A stretch of 64,000 bases of DNA from CBDCKR01 sp964572045 (GCA_964572045.1 CAZNEI010000008.1:1-64000), one strand, 5' to 3'. Shown: positions 9,222 through 18,305, numbered from the stretch's first letter. A program made the numbers and translations. Notes: generated by a model not told the origin, from the letters alone.

Positions 9222-9611
9222 ATGTACGCCTTCTTTCTCCAAGCCCATTCCGGCTTCCGATACCTGATCCTGCTTGCGGGCGTTTTGACCCTTCTGTATT
9301 CCGTATACGGAGTCCTATCCAGACGTCCGTACGACAGGCGCATGCGCATCCTCTCCTCCAGCTTCGCGGGGCTTCTGCACTTCCAAGTCCTGCTCGGCAT
9401 CGCGCTGGCTTTTTCCGGGCAATTCGCTCCAGTGCTGATCGGTCACATCTTCATGATGCTCTTCGCCGCCGTGGCGGCTCAGGTGCCGGTGTCCGTTATG
9501 CGACGCCGCCCAGAGGGGAAGACCTTTTTGCCGCACGCCGCCTGGACGTTGGTCGCGTTGACGATGATCGTTCTCGGCGTGAGGGCGATCGGGCGGCCGC
9601 TCTTCGGTTAG
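9222..9611 (+). CDS. small four-helix membrane protein
   Basis: 129 aa with about four hydrophobic helices (residues 8-31, 46-65, 67-89 and 105-123). Histidines recur near the membrane faces (H9 in QAHSG, H53 in LLHFQ, H75 in IGHIFMM, H105 in LPHAAW), reminiscent of small cytochrome-b-like membrane proteins. Haem binding is only a suggestion. The gene starts 14 bp after the Asp-box protein stop, so the two are probably co-transcribed. I do not recognise a characterised function. Confidence 0.7.
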   Translation: MYAFFLQAHSGFRYLILLAGVLTLLYSVYGVLSRRPYDRRMRILSSSFAGLLHFQVLLGIALAFSGQFAPVLIGHIFMMLFAAVAAQVPVSVMRRRPEGKTFLPHAAWTLVALTMIVLGVRAIGRPLFG

Positions 9612-9743
9612 CGTGCCGTTCTCCCCGGCATAGGCGCGGGCGGCATCTCCAGCTCGTGATCGGCTCCAGAGATCGGCTTCATTCTGCCGGTTGACATGTC
9701 GGCGACGGTGCAGCCGCCTCCGCGCTGACCAACCATCAGGGTA

Positions 9744-10934
9744 ATGACGCCAACGACAGGCCACAGCCACGCGGACCCCGGGTCCGGGGGCGACCTTGAT
9801 CTCGGGTTGGTCATGGGCGGAGGTGGGGCTCGGGCCGCCTACCAGGTGGGACTCCTCCGTTTCCTCGCACGCCGCTTCCCCGCTCTGCGTGTGCCGATCG
9901 TCACCGGAGTTTCGGCCGGAGCGATCAACGCTGCTCACCTCGCCTCGCACCACGGCTCCTTCAAACAGGCCGTGGACGAGTTGGTCTCGCTCTGGAAACG
10001 GTTGAGGGTCGAGGACGTCTACCGGGTTGATACGCCGTCGTTGGCATGGGCCGGTGTACGGTGGGCACTCCAACTCCTGTCCGGCGGCGTCCGCCGAGCG
10101 GCCTACGCGAGGGGGATCGTGGATACGGCGCCGCTGCACGCTTATCTGACCGAAGTCATGCACGCCGTGAACGGCGAGCTCACTGGGATTCAGTACAACC
10201 TTGCCGTCGGACGTCTCAAGGCGGTTGCGATCAGCACGTCGAGCTATACCACAGGACAGTCCATCACATGGATCCAGGGCGCCGATCTTCGGGACTGGAG
10301 TCGACCTCAGAGGCGTTCAAGACAGACCGTTCTCACGGTCGATCACGTCATGGGGTCGGCCGCCCTCCCCCTCTTCTTTCCGGCCGTCCGCATCGGTGAA
10401 GAGTACTATGGAGACGGTGGAGTGCGCCTCGCCGCACCGCTTTCCCCGGCGATACATCTCGGAGCCGAGAAGATCCTCGCCGTCTCTACCCGCTACGACC
10501 GCACGGAGGCTGAGGCGCGCGTGGCCGCAGTGACGGCCTATCCGCCTCCGGCTCAGGTGCTGGGTGTCCTGCTCAACGCGGTCTTTCTCGATCTCCTCGA
10601 TCAGGACGCGCTGAGGCTGGAACGGCTGAATTCCCTTATCGATCAGGTGCCCGAGAGCGGTCGAAGGGGCCTACGGCCGATCCGCCTCCTGGTCCTGCGT
10701 CCGTCGGTCGATCTCGGACGGCTCGCCAACGAGTTCGAGTCGGAACTGCCATGGACCTTCCGCTTCCTCACGAGAGGCCTTGGCACGAGACAAACCACCA
10801 CTCCCGATCTCTTGAGCCTCGTACTCTTTCAGCCCGACTACCTGCGCCAGCTCATTACTCTCGGTGAGGCCGACGCCGAGGTACGAGCCGACGAGATCGA
10901 GGAGTTCATCTCGGCGAGTGGCCAAGGCAGCTGA
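9744..10934 (+). CDS. patatin-like phospholipase
   Basis: 396 aa. The patatin catalytic machinery is complete: the oxyanion-hole loop GGGGAR at residues 25-30, the nucleophile elbow GVSAG at 55-59 (Ser57) and the DGG motif near residue 223 (YYGDGGVRLAAPL), which supplies the Asp of the Ser-Asp dyad. It is expected to be a lipid acyl hydrolase, cytoplasmic or membrane-associated; no signal peptide or C-terminal barrel is present, so it is not a PlpD-type secreted enzyme. The start gives MTPTTGHSHADPGSGGDLDLGLVMGGGG. It sits about 130 bp after the small membrane protein on the same strand. Confidence 0.92.
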   Translation: MTPTTGHSHADPGSGGDLDLGLVMGGGGARAAYQVGLLRFLARRFPALRVPIVTGVSAGAINAAHLASHHGSFKQAVDELVSLWKRLRVEDVYRVDTPSLAWAGVRWALQLLSGGVRRAAYARGIVDTAPLHAYLTEVMHAVNGELTGIQYNLAVGRLKAVAISTSSYTTGQSITWIQGADLRDWSRPQRRSRQTVLTVDHVMGSAALPLFFPAVRIGEEYYGDGGVRLAAPLSPAIHLGAEKILAVSTRYDRTEAEARVAAVTAYPPPAQVLGVLLNAVFLDLLDQDALRLERLNSLIDQVPESGRRGLRPIRLLVLRPSVDLGRLANEFESELPWTFRFLTRGLGTRQTTTPDLLSLVLFQPDYLRQLITLGEADAEVRADEIEEFISASGQGS

Positions 10935-11063
10935 TCCGTCGGCAGGTGCGGCACGGCGCGTTCAACGAGACCGGGGGCCGCCGGAGCGGACCGCACCGGT
11001 TAGATTCCGGTGGTGGACCGCGAAGGGTCTTGGCGGCCGAGCCGCCATTCAGGGGGATCGGTC

Positions 11064-12986
11064 ATGTCGCAGGAGCCCAACAAGAGCCTAGCCAGCGAAC
11101 AGGAGGCTCGGCAGGTTGCCGAGGCCGCACGGGAAACGGAATGGAAGAGTCGGAGCTTTGCCCGGGGTCTGTTTGAGGGCCGGCTCGACCTCGAGCTCGT
11201 GCATCCACCGCCGGCTCCGACCCCCGAACAGCAGGCCAAGGCCCGACCGTTTCTGAAAGCGCTTGAAGAGTTCTGCGTCGCTCACGTCGACGGTGACGCG
11301 ATCGACCGCGAGCGCTGGGTTCCCCAGAACGTACTCGACGGGCTCGCAGAGATCGGCGCGTTCGGCATCAAGATCCCTGAGGAGTACGGAGGGCTGGGTC
11401 TGTCTCAGTACCACTACAACAAGGCGCTCGGCCTCGTGGCCAGCCGGTGTGCCTCGACCGGCGCCTTTCTTTCCGCCCACCAGTCCATCGGCGTCCCTCA
11501 GCCCCTCATCTACTTCGGCACCGAGGATCAGAAGACGAAGTACCTTCCCCGGCTAGCGGGTGGAGAGCTTTCTGCGTTCGCGCTCACAGAGCGGCACGTC
11601 GGCTCGGATCCGGCCAATCTGTCCACCACGGCCAAGCTCTCGGAAGACGGCGAACACTGGATCCTAAACGGCGAGAAGCTCTGGTGCACCAACGGACCGC
11701 GCGCAGATATCATTGTCGTCATGGCAAGGACCCCGGTGAGAGAGGAAGTCGCGCAGAAGAGGCCCATCAGCGCATTCATCGTCGAAACGGCGTGGGAGGG
11801 CGTGGAGGTCGGGCATGTATGCACGTTCCTCGGCCTCAACGGCCTCTCCAACGGCGTCCTCCGCTTCAAGAATGTGAGGGTGCCGAGGGAGAATCTGCTG
11901 TGGAGAGAGGGCCGAGGGCTTAAGCTGGCACTCATCACCCTTAACACGGGCCGGCTTTCAATCCCAGCGTTCTGCGCGATTGGAGCGAAGGGTGCGCTTC
12001 TGTCTTGCCGGCAGTGGGCCTCCGAACGCTTCCAGTGGGGGGCCCCGATCGGCAAGCACGACGCCATCGCGCAGAAGCTCGGCACGATGGCCGCAAATAC
12101 ACTCGCCCTTGACGCCGTTGTTGACCTGACGGCCCGTATGGCCGACGCGAAACTCTTCGACATCAGGCTTGAGGCGGCTATCGCGAAGATGTGGAATAGC
12201 GAGACGAGCTACAATGTGATCGACGACGCCGTCCAGATTCGGGGCGGCCGGGGTTACGAGCAGGCCGACTCGCTTCGAGCCCGTGGTGAGCATCCTTATC
12301 CCATCGAGCGTGCTCTGCGGGACAGCAGGATCAACCTGATCTTCGAGGGTTCCAGCGAGATCATGCGCCTCTTTATCGCCCGGGAGGCGGTTGACAGCCA
12401 CTTGAGGGTGGCCGGAGTCATGATTGATCCCAGGGCACCCACAGGGAAGCGCGTGGCCGCCGTGTTGCATGTTGGGTTCTATTATGCGTGGTGGTATCCG
12501 AGCCGCTGGATCACCTGGGGACGCTGGCCGCGGTACCGAGAGTTCGGGCCCCTCGCCGGCCATCTTCGCTACGTGCACAGAACGGCCGCGAAGCTCGCTC
12601 GGTCGATCTTCTGTGCGATGGTGCGCTTCGGCCCCAAACTCGAGCGAAGGCAGGCGGTCCTCGGGAGGATCGTGGAGATCGGGGCCGATCTGCTCGTGAT
12701 GGTGTGCACGATCGTGCGAGCCCACAGCTTGGTCGGCGAGAATCCGTCGGACAGGTCGCCGCACGTTCTGGCCGACCTGTTCTGCCGGCAGGCGAGAGGC
12801 CGCATCGCGGACCGCTTCCGTCGCCTTTTTCGGAACAACGACGCAACTACGTACAAGGTGGCGCAGCAAGCGATGGACGGCACGTTCGCCTGGGTCGAAG
12901 AGGGACTGATCGAGGCGGACTGGAGACCCACCCCGGCGCACTCCACCGACGACACTCCATCGGCCAAGCCGCCGCCGAAGGCCTAG
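11064..12986 (+). CDS. acyl-CoA dehydrogenase, long form with C-terminal extension
   Basis: 640 aa from the ATG at 11064, chosen because AGGGGGAT lies about 7 bp upstream. It is an FAD-dependent acyl-CoA dehydrogenase. The N-terminal helical domain contains FGIKIPEEYGGLGL, the FAD/substrate region FALTERHVGSDPANL, and the beta domain WILNGEKLWCTNG. The helical C-domain carries RGGRGYEQ and the segment IFEGSSEIMRLF near residue 426 with the probable catalytic Glu. About 180 extra residues follow, as in VLCAD/ACAD9-type enzymes that work at the membrane, but here the extension is rich in Arg/Lys and aromatic residues. It probably acts in fatty-acid beta-oxidation. It is convergent with the ABC transporter. 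Confidence 0.93.
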   Translation: MSQEPNKSLASEQEARQVAEAARETEWKSRSFARGLFEGRLDLELVHPPPAPTPEQQAKARPFLKALEEFCVAHVDGDAIDRERWVPQNVLDGLAEIGAFGIKIPEEYGGLGLSQYHYNKALGLVASRCASTGAFLSAHQSIGVPQPLIYFGTEDQKTKYLPRLAGGELSAFALTERHVGSDPANLSTTAKLSEDGEHWILNGEKLWCTNGPRADIIVVMARTPVREEVAQKRPISAFIVETAWEGVEVGHVCTFLGLNGLSNGVLRFKNVRVPRENLLWREGRGLKLALITLNTGRLSIPAFCAIGAKGALLSCRQWASERFQWGAPIGKHDAIAQKLGTMAANTLALDAVVDLTARMADAKLFDIRLEAAIAKMWNSETSYNVIDDAVQIRGGRGYEQADSLRARGEHPYPIERALRDSRINLIFEGSSEIMRLFIAREAVDSHLRVAGVMIDPRAPTGKRVAAVLHVGFYYAWWYPSRWITWGRWPRYREFGPLAGHLRYVHRTAAKLARSIFCAMVRFGPKLERRQAVLGRIVEIGADLLVMVCTIVRAHSLVGENPSDRSPHVLADLFCRQARGRIADRFRRLFRNNDATTYKVAQQAMDGTFAWVEEGLIEADWRPTPAHSTDDTPSAKPPPKA

Positions 12987-13010
12987 CCTGGGCTCCGTGC
13001 CTTGGTGGAG

Positions 13011-14786
13011 TTAGGGCACGAGAGCCTCGCCCGACTGTCGTCGGTACAAGCGGTCGTAGACGGAACTCCGCCCTAGAAGGTCTCGGTGCGACCCCTCGTC
13101 GACGATCGACCCCTTGTCCAGCACAACGATGCGATCGGCCCGGATCACGGTCGAAAGCCGGTGAGCGATGACCAGGGTTGTGCGGCCTCGCATGAGCCTC
13201 TCCAACGCGTCCTGCACCAGTGCCTCGCTTTCGGCGTCCAGACTACTTGACGCCTCGTCGAGGATCAGCACCTTCGGACGCGCCAGCACGACCCGGGCGA
13301 TCGCGACCCGCTGACGCTCACCGGCACTGAGCGTGACGCCACGCTCCCCCACCAATTGGTCGAGGCCATCCGGCAGGCCGGTGATAAACTCGCTCGCGTG
13401 TGCGACCTCAGCCGCCTCCCGGACCTCCAGTTCCGTTGCGTCGGGGTTGCCGTAGAGGAGGTTCTCGCGAACCGTCCCCGAAAAGAGCATGGGTTCCTGG
13501 GGCACGATGCCGATCTCACGCCTCAGCTCACGGAGCGAGAGGTGACGCACGTCAACGCCGTCAAACGACACGGAGCCCTCTTCGACATCGAAGAAGCGGG
13601 GGATCAGGGCCGCAAGCGTGCTCTTGCCCACACCCGAGCTCCCCACTAGCGCCACCGTCTCCCCTTCTTCCAACGTGAGCCAGATCCCGTCCAGGACTCG
13701 GGGGAGCTGGGGGCCGTAGCTGAAGGAGACGGCCTCGTAGCGCACCGTTCCGCGAGACGGCCGGCGGAGCGGTCTCGGATCAGGAGGTGAGACGATGGCT
13801 ACCGGATGATCGAAGAGCTCGAAGATCCGTCGGGCAGCCCCTGCGGCCTCCTGCAGATTCCCCCAGAATCCGGCGAGGGAAGTGATCGCTCCGGAGATGG
13901 TCACGGCGTACAGGAGAAAGGCCACGAGCGTGCCCGGGGTGAGCACCCCCTGGAGCACAAGCCGACCTCCTTCCCACAATACGACGACGACCGCCCCGAA
14001 CGCGGCGAAGGTCACGGTGCCGGTGAGGCTTGCCCGGGCCACCGCCCTCTTGAGCCCTTCGTCACGGGCCCGGCTCACTTCGGCCTCGTACAACCGTGCT
14101 TCACCTTCCTCGCGCGTGAAGCTCTGTACGGTCCGGATCTGTGTAAACACCTCTCCCGCCCGGGAGACAGCGTCAGCCAAGCGATCCTGGATGTGCGTGC
14201 TCAGTCGGCGAACACGGCGGCCGAAGAGCCAGCCCAAGAGTACCGCGAGCGGGACCACGATGAGGGTCACGAGCGTGAGACGCGGATTGGTGATCGTGAC
14301 CAGCACCAGTGCACCCGCCAGGAAGGCACCCTGGCGGATCATCTCGGGCACGCCAAAGCGCAGCACGTCCTGGATTAGCCCCGAGTCGGACGCCAAACGG
14401 GAGGTGAGCTCACCAACCCGTCTCGACGCGAAGAAACCGGGCGGCTGGCGGACGAGCGCCCGGAAAAGGTCTCGTCTCAGATCGGCGACGACTTGTTCCG
14501 ACACGGCGGCGGTCAGGTAGCTCTGTCCAAAGTTCACCACCGCCTGAACGCCGAAGAGAGCCAGCAATCCGAGTGCGACGCGGTTAAGGAGCCCGGAGTC
14601 GCTGGCTAAGAACGCCGCGTCAAGCAACTGCCGCACGATGAGCGGAAACGCCAGTCCAATACCCGTGCTGACGAGCATGAGGAGCCCGGCCCCCAGGAGG
14701 GCGAGGCGGTACGGTCGGATCCGCGGCTCCAGACGCCGAAGGAAACCCAGCGCCTTCTCCGCGCTCAGACGCTCCGGCGCAGGCAT
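13011..14786 (-). CDS. ABC transporter, fused permease-ATPase (exporter type)
   Basis: 591 aa from the ATG at 14786. The longer frame would overlap the divergent ctaA start, and MPAPERLSAEKALGFLRRLEPRIRPYR is a typical cytoplasmic N-terminus. Six membrane helices lie in the first 310 residues, followed by a complete nucleotide-binding domain: Walker A GSSGVGKST near 380, Q-loop VPQEPMLFSGTVRENL, signature LSAGERQR (a variant of LSGGQ), Walker B VLILDEASSSLD and H-loop AHRLST. This half-transporter would dimerise and resembles MsbA/BmrA-like lipid or drug exporters. The exported substrate cannot be read from sequence. It is divergent from ctaA over a 97-bp spacer. Confidence 0.93.
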   Translation of the reverse strand: MPAPERLSAEKALGFLRRLEPRIRPYRLALLGAGLLMLVSTGIGLAFPLIVRQLLDAAFLASDSGLLNRVALGLLALFGVQAVVNFGQSYLTAAVSEQVVADLRRDLFRALVRQPPGFFASRRVGELTSRLASDSGLIQDVLRFGVPEMIRQGAFLAGALVLVTITNPRLTLVTLIVVPLAVLLGWLFGRRVRRLSTHIQDRLADAVSRAGEVFTQIRTVQSFTREEGEARLYEAEVSRARDEGLKRAVARASLTGTVTFAAFGAVVVVLWEGGRLVLQGVLTPGTLVAFLLYAVTISGAITSLAGFWGNLQEAAGAARRIFELFDHPVAIVSPPDPRPLRRPSRGTVRYEAVSFSYGPQLPRVLDGIWLTLEEGETVALVGSSGVGKSTLAALIPRFFDVEEGSVSFDGVDVRHLSLRELRREIGIVPQEPMLFSGTVRENLLYGNPDATELEVREAAEVAHASEFITGLPDGLDQLVGERGVTLSAGERQRVAIARVVLARPKVLILDEASSSLDAESEALVQDALERLMRGRTTLVIAHRLSTVIRADRIVVLDKGSIVDEGSHRDLLGRSSVYDRLYRRQSGEALVP

Positions 14787-14883
14787 GGTAGCATCCACTT
14801 CTCTATTGAACGCATGACCGAACGGATATCTTGGCAGGTGCGTCGGGGGTCGGCCCGACGAACATAATCTGCGAGGGTAGGCG

Positions 14884-15828
14884 ATGGACACCGTGCATCA
14901 CCATAGAGGCTTCTTCATCACCACGGTTTGGACTCTGGGGCTCCTCTGGTTGGGGAGCGTGGTGCACGCCACGGGATCCAGCCTTGCCTGCCCGGACTGG
15001 CCCACGTGCTACGGTACGATGATGCCCGACATGACGGGAGGAGTCTTCTGGGAGCACCTGCACCGGCTGGTGGCGGGCGGCCTCGTCTTGATCTTCGTCG
15101 CGGCGACCTACACGGCCTGGAAGTCCGAGCGGCATCCCCCGGCTCTGAGGTGGTGGGCCGTAGCCGGCATCGGGCTCCTTCTGGTTCAGAGCATCCTCGG
15201 TGGCCTGACGGTTCTCATGCGGCTCCCCGACTTCATATCCACCGCACACCTCGCCCTCGCTTTCCTCTTCCTCGCCCTGGCCACGGCCCTGACCGTGGCC
15301 ACATCTCCGCGATGGACGTCGGGTATGGGGCCCACGAGCGGCCTGGCCAGCCTACGAACCGCCGCCCTCGGAGCGACTATCCTCACGTTCCTCCAGTCGG
15401 TCCTCGGAGGCGTCGTGCGACACATGGATGCCGGGCTCGTCTGCCCAGACATGCCCTTGTGCCTCGGCCGGTGGGTGCCCCCCCTTGAAACAGCCACCGT
15501 CGTCGTGCACTTCGGGCACCGGGTGTTGGGGATCGCCGTGCTTGCAACCCTCCTTGTCCTATCGGCGCGAGCGATTCGCGAGCTTGCACCGTCGACGGCG
15601 AAGACGATCGCCGTGGGAGCCGGCGTGCTCGCGGTTCTCCAGGTGGGCCTCGGGTTCCTGACGGTCTATATGAGACTTGCCGTCGTCCCCGGGTCGCTCC
15701 ACACCCTCGTGGCCGCCACGATCTTGAGTCTCACGACGGCACTCGCGGTGATGTCATGGGCTCCGGCAGTTGCTGCGTCCGATTCCGCCGGGGCGGGCAC
15801 CGCGACTGAAGCGGCAGCACGGGCCTGA
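14884..15828 (+). CDS. ctaA: heme A synthase (COX15/CtaA family)
   Basis: 314 aa with eight hydrophobic helices in two four-helix halves. Haem-ligand histidines are present as EHLHR near residue 60 and STAHLALA in the first half, and VHFGHR and SLHTLVAA in the second. Each half has a cysteine pair (CPDWPTC near 37-43; CPDMPLC near 185-191), the regulatory or redox disulfide of type-2 CtaA. The enzyme oxidises the C8 methyl of heme O to make heme A for aa3-type cytochrome oxidase, so the organism is expected to have one. It is convergent with the histidine kinase; the stop codons lie inside one palindrome. Confidence 0.94.
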   Translation: MDTVHHHRGFFITTVWTLGLLWLGSVVHATGSSLACPDWPTCYGTMMPDMTGGVFWEHLHRLVAGGLVLIFVAATYTAWKSERHPPALRWWAVAGIGLLLVQSILGGLTVLMRLPDFISTAHLALAFLFLALATALTVATSPRWTSGMGPTSGLASLRTAALGATILTFLQSVLGGVVRHMDAGLVCPDMPLCLGRWVPPLETATVVVHFGHRVLGIAVLATLLVLSARAIRELAPSTAKTIAVGAGVLAVLQVGLGFLTVYMRLAVVPGSLHTLVAATILSLTTALAVMSWAPAVAASDSAGAGTATEAAARA

Positions 15829-15841
15829 CATAGGTCAGGCC
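15822..15841. terminator. palindrome holding both convergent stop codons
   Basis: GGCCTGAC (15822-15829), a 4-nt ATAG loop and GTCAGGCC (15834-15841) form a perfect 8-bp stem. The ctaA stop TGA (15826-15828) and the histidine-kinase stop (15835-15837 on minus) both lie in the stem. There is no T tract, so it is at best a weak bidirectional terminator. Confidence 0.45.
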
Positions 15842-16581
15842 AGCGGAAGTGAGATCTCCACCTCGGCACCGCCGGCCATGCGGTTCCTCAAGTAGAGGCG
15901 CCCGGCCTGAAGCTCCACGGCCCGGCGCGCGTGCCACAAGCCAAGGCCCAGTCCTCCCTCGGAGGTCGTGTAGAAGGGATCGCACGCCCTTGACAGCGCC
16001 TCCGCCGTGAAGCCCGGCCCATCATCCCGCACGAGCAGCCGTCCCCACCCTCCCCCGCTCGACACGGTCACGACCACTCGCTTTCCTTGACCGAACGCGG
16101 CGGCGTTGTGGAGCAGGAGGTACACGGCGTCCAGTAGCGACTCGGCGTTCGCGCGCACCCGGGCCGGACCCTCCTCCGAAACCTGCACCGACACGTCCCA
16201 ATTCGCCTCGAATTCGCGCACGGCCTCCGCGGCGACCTTGACCAGGTCCTCCTGAGCCATCCCTCCAGTCGGATCCTGAAGGAAAAAACGCAGATCATCG
16301 ACAGCCGCTACGGCTTGCTCGGCGGCTTTCCTGAGTGAGAGGCTTCGGTTCTCGAACGCCGCCGACAGCGGGCCATCGACGTTGTGGCGAAGGTACGACC
16401 CGATGCGCGAGAGGGCGAGCCCGTACGCCTCGCCCAGACCGCTCTGGTCGCGCTTCGAGGAGACGTCAGGCCGTCCAGCCGTGGCGGATCCCCTCGTCCG
16501 GTTTGAACGACGTCCGACCCAGAAGCCAATCAAGGCCGCCAGGACGACAACCATGACCAGGACTGCCGACGACTCGTTCAT
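15835..16581 (-). CDS. membrane-anchored sensor histidine kinase
   Basis: 248 aa. One N-terminal membrane helix (residues 5-22) is followed by a short linker and no obvious sensor domain. A HisKA-like H-box occurs at residues 66-72 (HNVDGPL, same H-x4-PL spacing as HELRTPL), so His66 is the likely phosphoacceptor. The ATPase domain has the N-box LLHNAA (Asn159), G1 DDGPGF (186-191) and G2 GLGLGL (210-215). No response regulator is adjacent. The gene lies 61 bp downstream of the V4R protein on the same strand, and that protein could supply the missing ligand-sensing function (inference). Confidence 0.83.
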   Translation of the reverse strand: MNESSAVLVMVVVLAALIGFWVGRRSNRTRGSATAGRPDVSSKRDQSGLGEAYGLALSRIGSYLRHNVDGPLSAAFENRSLSLRKAAEQAVAAVDDLRFFLQDPTGGMAQEDLVKVAAEAVREFEANWDVSVQVSEEGPARVRANAESLLDAVYLLLHNAAAFGQGKRVVVTVSSGGGWGRLLVRDDGPGFTAEALSRACDPFYTTSEGGLGLGLWHARRAVELQAGRLYLRNRMAGGAEVEISLPLA

Positions 16582-16642
16582 AGATCTCCGTGATCGAGGT
16601 CACCCCCCAGAAGCCCCATACCAGAGCCAGATGCCGGATCCG

Positions 16643-17293
16643 TTACGGGTCCTCCGCGGACGCGCGCGGCGGTACCTCCCACCGGCAATAGGCGTCCCCT
16701 CGGGACTCGCAAGCAACGTGATCCACTGTTGGCACGCCGCGGATCGTGGCACCGAGCACGGCCGAGCAGAGGCCCGACACCAAGGCGCATGCACTGCCGC
16801 TCGGATCACTCTGCATGAAGAGGAGCGCACACCCCTCCATGGTGAATCCATCTCCAGCAAACCCCCCCACTCGCCTGCCGAAGAGCCCTTTCAGACGTCC
16901 GCGCACTCGCCGGCGCGCCACGGCTAAGGCGAGTCGGCGCGGCATAAAGCGACAATGCCGATGACTTGGCCGGTGGGCAAGACGCGTTCCACACTCGAAG
17001 AAGATGTCCGCTGAGTCGGGCCTCTTCGCCACAAGGCGGACTAAGTTGGCAAATTCCTGGTCGGAGATCTTCCCTCGGCGTTTCGTCTCCTCCTGGTAGA
17101 TGAGAATCTGCCGCTCCACGACCTCACTGAGGCCGAGTCGGCGGGGCATGGTGATCGACGTGTCCTCCCCCTCAAAGACCTCGGAAGGACGATCATGCGC
17201 TCGAATGACCTGCAGCATGGTGAGGGCGACCACGACCGCAACTCGCTCGGGTCCGTCGGCGGCCAGTTCTTCCTGCACTCGGCTCTGGGGCAT
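16643..17293 (-). CDS. V4R-domain (4-vinyl reductase-like) ligand-binding protein
   Basis: 216 aa from the ATG at 17293 (MPQSRVQEEL). There is no strong ribosome site, and upstream in-frame starts exist. The N-terminal 100 residues are mostly helical (VVVALTMLQVI; KISDQEFANLVRLVAKRPDS). The C-terminal half, residues 150-207, matches the V4R pattern: GFTMEGCALL, then ACALVSGLCSAVLG and the closing D-x-V-x-C-x-S-R-G-D-x-Y-C-R-W-E-V with C195 and C203. V4R domains bind small hydrophobic or aromatic ligands or metals and often act in signalling. It is next to an orphan histidine kinase on the same strand, and a relic insertion sequence lies just upstream of its start. Confidence 0.7.
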   Translation of the reverse strand: MPQSRVQEELAADGPERVAVVVALTMLQVIRAHDRPSEVFEGEDTSITMPRRLGLSEVVERQILIYQEETKRRGKISDQEFANLVRLVAKRPDSADIFFECGTRLAHRPSHRHCRFMPRRLALAVARRRVRGRLKGLFGRRVGGFAGDGFTMEGCALLFMQSDPSGSACALVSGLCSAVLGATIRGVPTVDHVACESRGDAYCRWEVPPRASAEDP

Positions 17294-17439
17294 TCGGTAG
17301 TGTCGTGAATTGTGAGTTTCGAGGGATCGGTATGGCCTCCTACCGCCGCACCCTGGGGAGGTGGTGGCTCCGGCCAATCTTGCTCGGCGCTCCTCGGCCG
17401 GCAACGCATGGGCGACAAGTCCCTCGGCTCCCGATGTTA

Positions 17440-17445
17440 CCGGCC
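17440..17445. repeat. candidate target-site duplication (left) of the IS relic
   Basis: CCGGCC here is repeated at 18218-18223, flanking the internally deleted IS21-type element. Six base pairs is within the 4-8 bp usual for this family, but GC-rich short repeats arise by chance. Confidence 0.35.
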
Positions 17446-18217
17446 ATGCAGAATTTCACGGAAGTGGCCGCCGAAAATGTCTCGCTTCGGATGACGGAGG
17501 GATGGCTGGATCCCGGCTTCGGGGTGTCGGGGAGGGTCTTCGGCGGCGTGGATATGTCGGCGTCTTCACTGATCGGTGGGGGCGCGATGATCGGCAGGGA
17601 GACGCGGGTGCCGTTGCGGCATTACCTGGAGCAGGGGATGAGCAAGGCCGCGATCGCGCGGCAACTCGGCATCAACCGGCGGACGCTGCACCGCTGGATC
17701 GCGGCCGGCCAGCTGGGCCGGGAGTTGGACGATGAGGCCGTGCGGTACGGCCCGCGACGCCGGCGGTCCTCGAAGCTCGATCCGTACAAGGAGATCATCG
17801 ACGCCCAGCTGCCGTTTGACCAGATGAAGGCCGTGGTTCTCGGCGACCGACGGGAGGCGGGTGGGCGGCTGGTCGAGAACCCGGAGTTCCTGCGCTTCAG
17901 CCTTCACTGGGGCTTCCGCATTCGGGCGTGCCGCCCATACCGGGCCCAGACGAAGGGCAAGGTGGAACGCCCGGTCGGCTACATCCGCAAGAACTTCTTC
18001 TACGGCCGCTCCTTTGTCGCGCTCGCCTTCGCGCAAGTCCAGAAGATCGATGAACAGGGTTTCGAACATGATCGTGCCTCCTCTTGGGGTGGAGACAGGA
18101 TCTTGGCTGAACGACTCCCAGGCAGAAGATCATGTTGCCGGGATGCGGCGGGTTCTCATCGGCAGCCGGACGATGCGGACGGCCCGCAACATCTTCGGTG
18201 GCCATTGACACGATTGT
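17446..18217. mobile_element. internally deleted IS21-family relic (about 772 bp)
   Basis: Both ends carry related inverted sequences around TGGCC[G/A]CCGAA[A/G]ATGT (plus strand 17465-17480; minus strand 18203-18188). They match the ends of the larger IS21 element at 48957-50929. The left end is 19 nt before TGGCC in both copies. Only part of istA remains and istB is gone, so the copy is non-autonomous. It sits between the start of the V4R gene and the E1-alpha gene, in what was the divergent promoter region. Confidence 0.7.
17587..18060 (+). pseudogene. istA: istA transposase remnant with in-frame core deletion
   Basis: The reading frame begins at the ATG at 17587 (MIGRETRVPLRHYLEQGMSKAAIARQLG), which aligns with the IstA start at 50784. 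The helix-turn-helix region and the RRSSKLDPYKEIIDAQL segment are kept. Then about 112 codons are missing in frame (joined as IIDAQL-PFDQMKAV) compared with the other copy. This removes the first catalytic Asp (VDFAD). The second Asp (FDQMKA) and the catalytic Glu (KVERPVGYIRKNF) remain. After FVALAFAQVQKID the frame runs into unrelated sequence. It is therefore inactive as a transposase. Confidence 0.8.
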
Positions 18218-18223
18218 CCGGCC
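18218..18223. repeat. candidate target-site duplication (right) of the IS relic
   Basis: CCGGCC, matching 17440-17445 on the other side of the relic. Confidence 0.35.
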
Positions 18224-18305
18224 TCCGGCAGCCCCGTAGCTTGCGTCCCACGTACCGCCCGACCTTCGACGCACCATCAACACGCGCATTGAGCGATCGG
18301 CAAGC

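Noticed and set aside
14803..14830. TTGAAC as a ctaA promoter -35
   Set aside because: No acceptable -10 hexamer 16-18 nt downstream.
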